Positions 60,501 to 64,000 of a stretch of DNA of 64,000 nucleotides are shown here, piece by piece (position 1 is the first letter of the stretch; each line of letters opens with the position of its first letter). The position numbers were made by a program, and so were the translations under genes. Under the pieces are notes generated by a model that was not told the DNA's origin, made no database searches, and saw only the letters and a program-made list of their open reading frames with translations. Source of the DNA: Triglochin maritima (Eukaryota; Streptophyta; Magnoliopsida; Alismatales; Juncaginaceae); the NCBI GenBank assembly GCA_963682175.1, contig OY821790.1, positions 1,004,501 to 1,068,500 of the forward strand, given 5' to 3'.

Positions 60501-63329
60501 TGTGCAGCTATTGAAGGATAGGAAGGAACTCGTGGAGAACGAGATGGTATTGAAGATTGGAAATAGTACAAGCATCGCTGCGATTGTACAAGATTCTATG
60601 GAACTTCAATAGTCTAGTGATTTAAATTTATGCTTTGAAGAATGTTTGTTATGTACCTTCGATTAGCAAGAACTATTCTGTATCATGTTTTGGATATGGA
60701 TAACTTAATATATATTTCTAATTCTTGTTTGTCTATATCGAAGAATGGAATTTTCTATGCAAATACATTCGCATAGAATGATTTCTATTTGCTTGAAATA
60801 AATAATAAACAAACTCAAACAAACAATAACAAATGGAACTAAGATAACTCACGTGAATGATATAATCTTGTAGCACTATCGGATTGGTCGAATAAATGAT
60901 ATAATCTTGTAGCACTATCGGAACGAAAACGAATAACTAATTGGATATGATACATTCTAATGTATGTGGTCCGATCAGTACAAGTGCAAGAGACGTTTAA
61001 GGTACTTCATTTTGTTCGCGGACAACTATAGTCATTATGGCTATATTTGTCTAATGGGAAGCCAAAGTGAATTCTTTGACAAGTTCAAGGAATTCGAGGA
61101 TGAAGTAGTGAACCGACTCAACAAGAATATTGAGTCTCTATGAAAGGTACGTATGGGTGAGTGCTTAGGATACCTAATTTGACTCATTCCTAAAGTAGGA
61201 ACATGATATTGCTCGACATGGTTCGATCAATAATAAGTCAATCTAAATTGCCTATTTACTTTTGGAATCATGCACTACAAATAATGACAAACTCACTAAA
61301 TAATGTTCCATCCAAATCCGTGGAGAAAATGTCTTGTGAGCTATGGAGTTGAAAGACACCTAAGCTCGACTTTCTCAAGATTTGGGGTTGTGAGGTATAC
61401 ATCAAGAAATTGATGTCAACCAAGCTTCAACCAAAAGCGGATAAGTGCTTCTTTATAGGTTGTCCTCGTGTGACAAGAGGATACTACTTTTGGTGTATCA
61501 CCTCCAATCGAAAGATTGTAGAGAGATATGGTTTTTCTGGAATTTTTGGAAAAGAGAGAAAAGTAGTGGGAGTAGAGTTGAGCTTGAGGAAACTCAAGAT
61601 ACTCTACAAGATCATGATGTGAATGTTGCATTCAAAATCATGAAGGCTCAGCCGAGATTCATTTGGTTAGTGGGAGCATGAGCGAGAGATCCTTACAAGA
61701 AATTGTGAGAGAATCTCGATCATCCTCACCTAGTGTGCGTTCGAGAGTCGAACATGAACCTATTCCTCAAGAAATTGTGGAAGAAGTTCGAGAGACACGA
61801 GAAGAACCAAAAGAACTAAGAAGGTCAATGAGGGAAAGGAAGAAACCCAATAAGTATGTGGGACTTCATGAGATCATGGTACTAGATACCAAAGATCCAT
61901 CGACCTTCCGAGAAGCAATGGAAAAGACTCCAAACTATGGTTAAAAGCCATGGAATCCGAAGTAGAATCCATGTATGATAATCAAGTATGAAACTTGATT
62001 AGCCTTCCTCAAGAGAAAATATCATTTGGTATAAATGAGTTTTTAGGAGGAAGATAAACATGGATAGTAACTTGACAACCTACAAAGCAAGGCTTGTAGC
62101 AAAAGTTATAATCAAATTCAAGAAATTGACTTTGATGAAATTTTTGAGAAGTTGCCATATTAAAATCTATTCGGATTATGCTCACTATTACCGTATTTCA
62201 CAATTGTGGGATATGGAATATGAATGTCAAAATAGCGTTCCTTAAACAGGAACTTGGAGGAGGATATGTACATGGTGCAACCTCAAGGTTTTGATGATCC
62301 AAATAATAGCGAGAAGAAATGCAAGTTTCGAGAATCCATTTATGGATTGAAGCAAGCATCGAGGAGTTGGAAGAAACGCTTTGACGAAGAGATGAAGAAG
62401 ATTCACTTCATTCAAAGTAAAGGAAAACCTTGTTGATACAAGGAGATTAGTGGGAGCCATGTAGTACTTCTGATCTTATATGTCGATGACATATTGCTCA
62501 TGAGCAATCATATACCTTAGCATTAGCAAACGAGAAATTTCATTGAAATCGGCATTTTCAATGAAAAGAAAAGGATGAGGCTCAACACATCTTAAGAATC
62601 AAGATACATCCCGTGGACTCATTGGCTTCAGTCAGCGTGCATACATTGACAAGGTCTTGAAAATGTTCAAGGTGAACAATTCCAATATGGACAATGTGCC
62701 AATAAGTATGAGTATAGGTGTGCAACTCAAGAAGTCTCAACGTGCTCAATCACGCAAAGACTTGAAGTACATGAAGGTATCCCTTATGCTTCGGCAAAAG
62801 AAAGGACCATGTACACGATGACTTGCACAAGACTCAATATCTCGTATGCTCTAAACGTGACAAGAGGTCACCTATCCAACGCAAGTCCTAATCGTAGGAT
62901 TGCGGTCAAGAATATTCTGAAGTACCTTAACCGGACTAAAGATAAGGTTCTTGTTTATTGAAGACAAAAAAGAAAATAGCCGAGGGTTATTTTGATGCAA
63001 TTCTCATAGGAATTCTTGACAATAAGAGGTTGGAATGATGATGCGTCATCATTATCGAAGGTAGAGGTATGAGCTAGTGTAGTTAGGAGTAATATCACTA
63101 CAGCTAACTCAACCGCCAACGAAAGACAAAATAAATAAATAGGTGGACACAACAGTGACACAACTGATCCATTCGACAAACCTTCATACCAAGCTAAGAG
63201 ACGAAATATATTTCGAGTCCATAGATCCGAGGATCCATGTGGATTGGCTTGATAGTTGATTTGGGAAGGTTGCCCTAATTATTAATGTTTTATGCATTGA
63301 GAATGTATGTGAAAGAAAACATTGATAAC
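60501..63329 (+). pseudogene. degenerate Copia pol (integrase, reverse transcriptase, RNase H)
   Basis: Domain order GAG-PR-INT-RT-RH of Ty1-copia is kept in pieces. Integrase tail: KLPIYFWNHAL near 61235 and KADKCFFIGCP near 61435. RT: YMVQPQGFDDP near 62260, SIYGLKQASRSWKKRF near 62335 and YVDD at 62479-62490. RNase H-like: YTMTCTRLNISYAL near 62815. Many stops and frame changes occur throughout. A 40-bp tandem duplication at about 60853-60925 lies in a stretch of non-coding character, so the integrase core is largely lost. Confidence 0.82.
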
Positions 63330-63340
63330 AAGTGGGAGAT
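63330..63340 (+). other. polypurine tract
   Basis: AAGTGGGAGAT directly before the 3' LTR is the plus-strand priming site typical of Copia elements. Confidence 0.75.
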
Positions 63341-64000
63341 TGAAGGGAATGTGTTCTAAAAGTTTTGCTTTTAAATGTCAATTATTATGAATTGAATGAG
63401 AAATCATTTTGTTCCTTGTTTATGTTATTCGTCTTTTGGAAGTGTTAAGGAAGAGGCTCTTGGTCCTTAACCGTAGAGCTCTGAAAGATATTGGTTTACA
63501 TAAAACAAAAGATATTCGCAATCATGGTAATCAACATGGGACATTAATTACCGAGTTAAGATTGTCGTGTTGGTCATAGATCATTGTAGCTCTACAAGTG
63601 AGTGACAACACGGGTACACAAAAGAAGATATCGACGAGTGTAGTGTAAAGGCATTAGATGGTTAAGTATAACTTTCGTTGGAGAAGATAGTTAGTCAAAA
63701 GATTATCATTGCCCTCTTAATTGAGTGATGATATTAGTGGGCCCCTTGATAAAGCAAAGTTATAATGTGCACAATGTGATTTGAGTTAAGTCACATATTT
63801 ATAACTAGCTTAAAGAGATCAAGAAATGAATACTAATACAAAGATGACACAAAACTACTTTGTGTATTCTTAATATCATGAGGCAAGGGACGGACACAAG
63901 TGGTGCACTCCATCACTAAATGGATCGGGTTTTGGTTCAAGTGGAATTAAGACATCTAACTAATTGGGAGCTATAATGTGTAGCTAGATACCGCTTATAG
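63341..64000 (+). mobile_element. 3' LTR of the Copia element (partial)
   Basis: Same start as the 5' LTR. About 153 bp matching 56378-56530 is deleted (join at about 63629). The window ends inside the LTR. Confidence 0.88.

Overview
The window is nuclear DNA of a flowering plant, most likely a eudicot. It has multi-exon genes with GT-AG introns, plant-type genes (a PPR-DYW organelle editing factor, a PSPG-box glycosyltransferase relic) and a dense load of LTR retrotransposons, LINE pieces and hAT- and Mutator-like non-autonomous elements. The species cannot be named from the sequence.

Layout. 1-11.3 kb is repeat-rich: a reverse Copia-like LTR, relics of a second LTR family (called T here), a broken UDP-glycosyltransferase pseudogene and a 2.0 kb solo LTR. 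11.3-18.2 kb (minus) is TIM21, 8 exons, 268 residues. 18.3-24.1 kb is a cluster of DNA transposons, several nested and several with 8- or 9-bp target-site duplications. 24.4-32.7 kb (minus) is condensin CAP-D2, 16 exons, 1282 residues. It shares a 211-bp head-to-head promoter with an intronless PPR-DYW gene (33.0-34.6 kb, plus), whose frame is broken by one stop codon just before the DYW domain. 35-41 kb holds a LINE 3' end, a second copy of the hairpin-bearing Mutator-like element and an LTR fragment between 135-bp direct repeats. 41.3-46.7 kb (minus) is the fission gene FIS1A, 5 exons, 167 residues, with a 3.6 kb first intron full of small transposons. 47-64 kb is nested retrotransposons: LINE pieces around a Gypsy-like LTR, a truncated T LTR, a reverse T LTR carrying a solo LTR of another family, then a degenerate Ty1-copia element whose 3' LTR runs off the window.

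The four host genes do not form an operon-like unit. TIM21, FIS1A and probably the PPR protein act in or on mitochondria, while CAP-D2 acts on mitotic chromosomes. All exon joins given were checked for reading phase by hand, and each gene gives one continuous frame (the PPR gene with its single stop).

The most unusual content is (i) a two-copy, about 1350-bp Mutator-like element built from stacked hairpins whose palindromic 33-bp unit is open on both strands, (ii) arrays of the palindrome CGGTCGACCG in two unrelated LTR families with looser variants in that same DNA element, (iii) the lone nonsense codon in the editing factor, and (iv) two opposite-facing T-family insertions sharing the 5-bp sequence AATAG.
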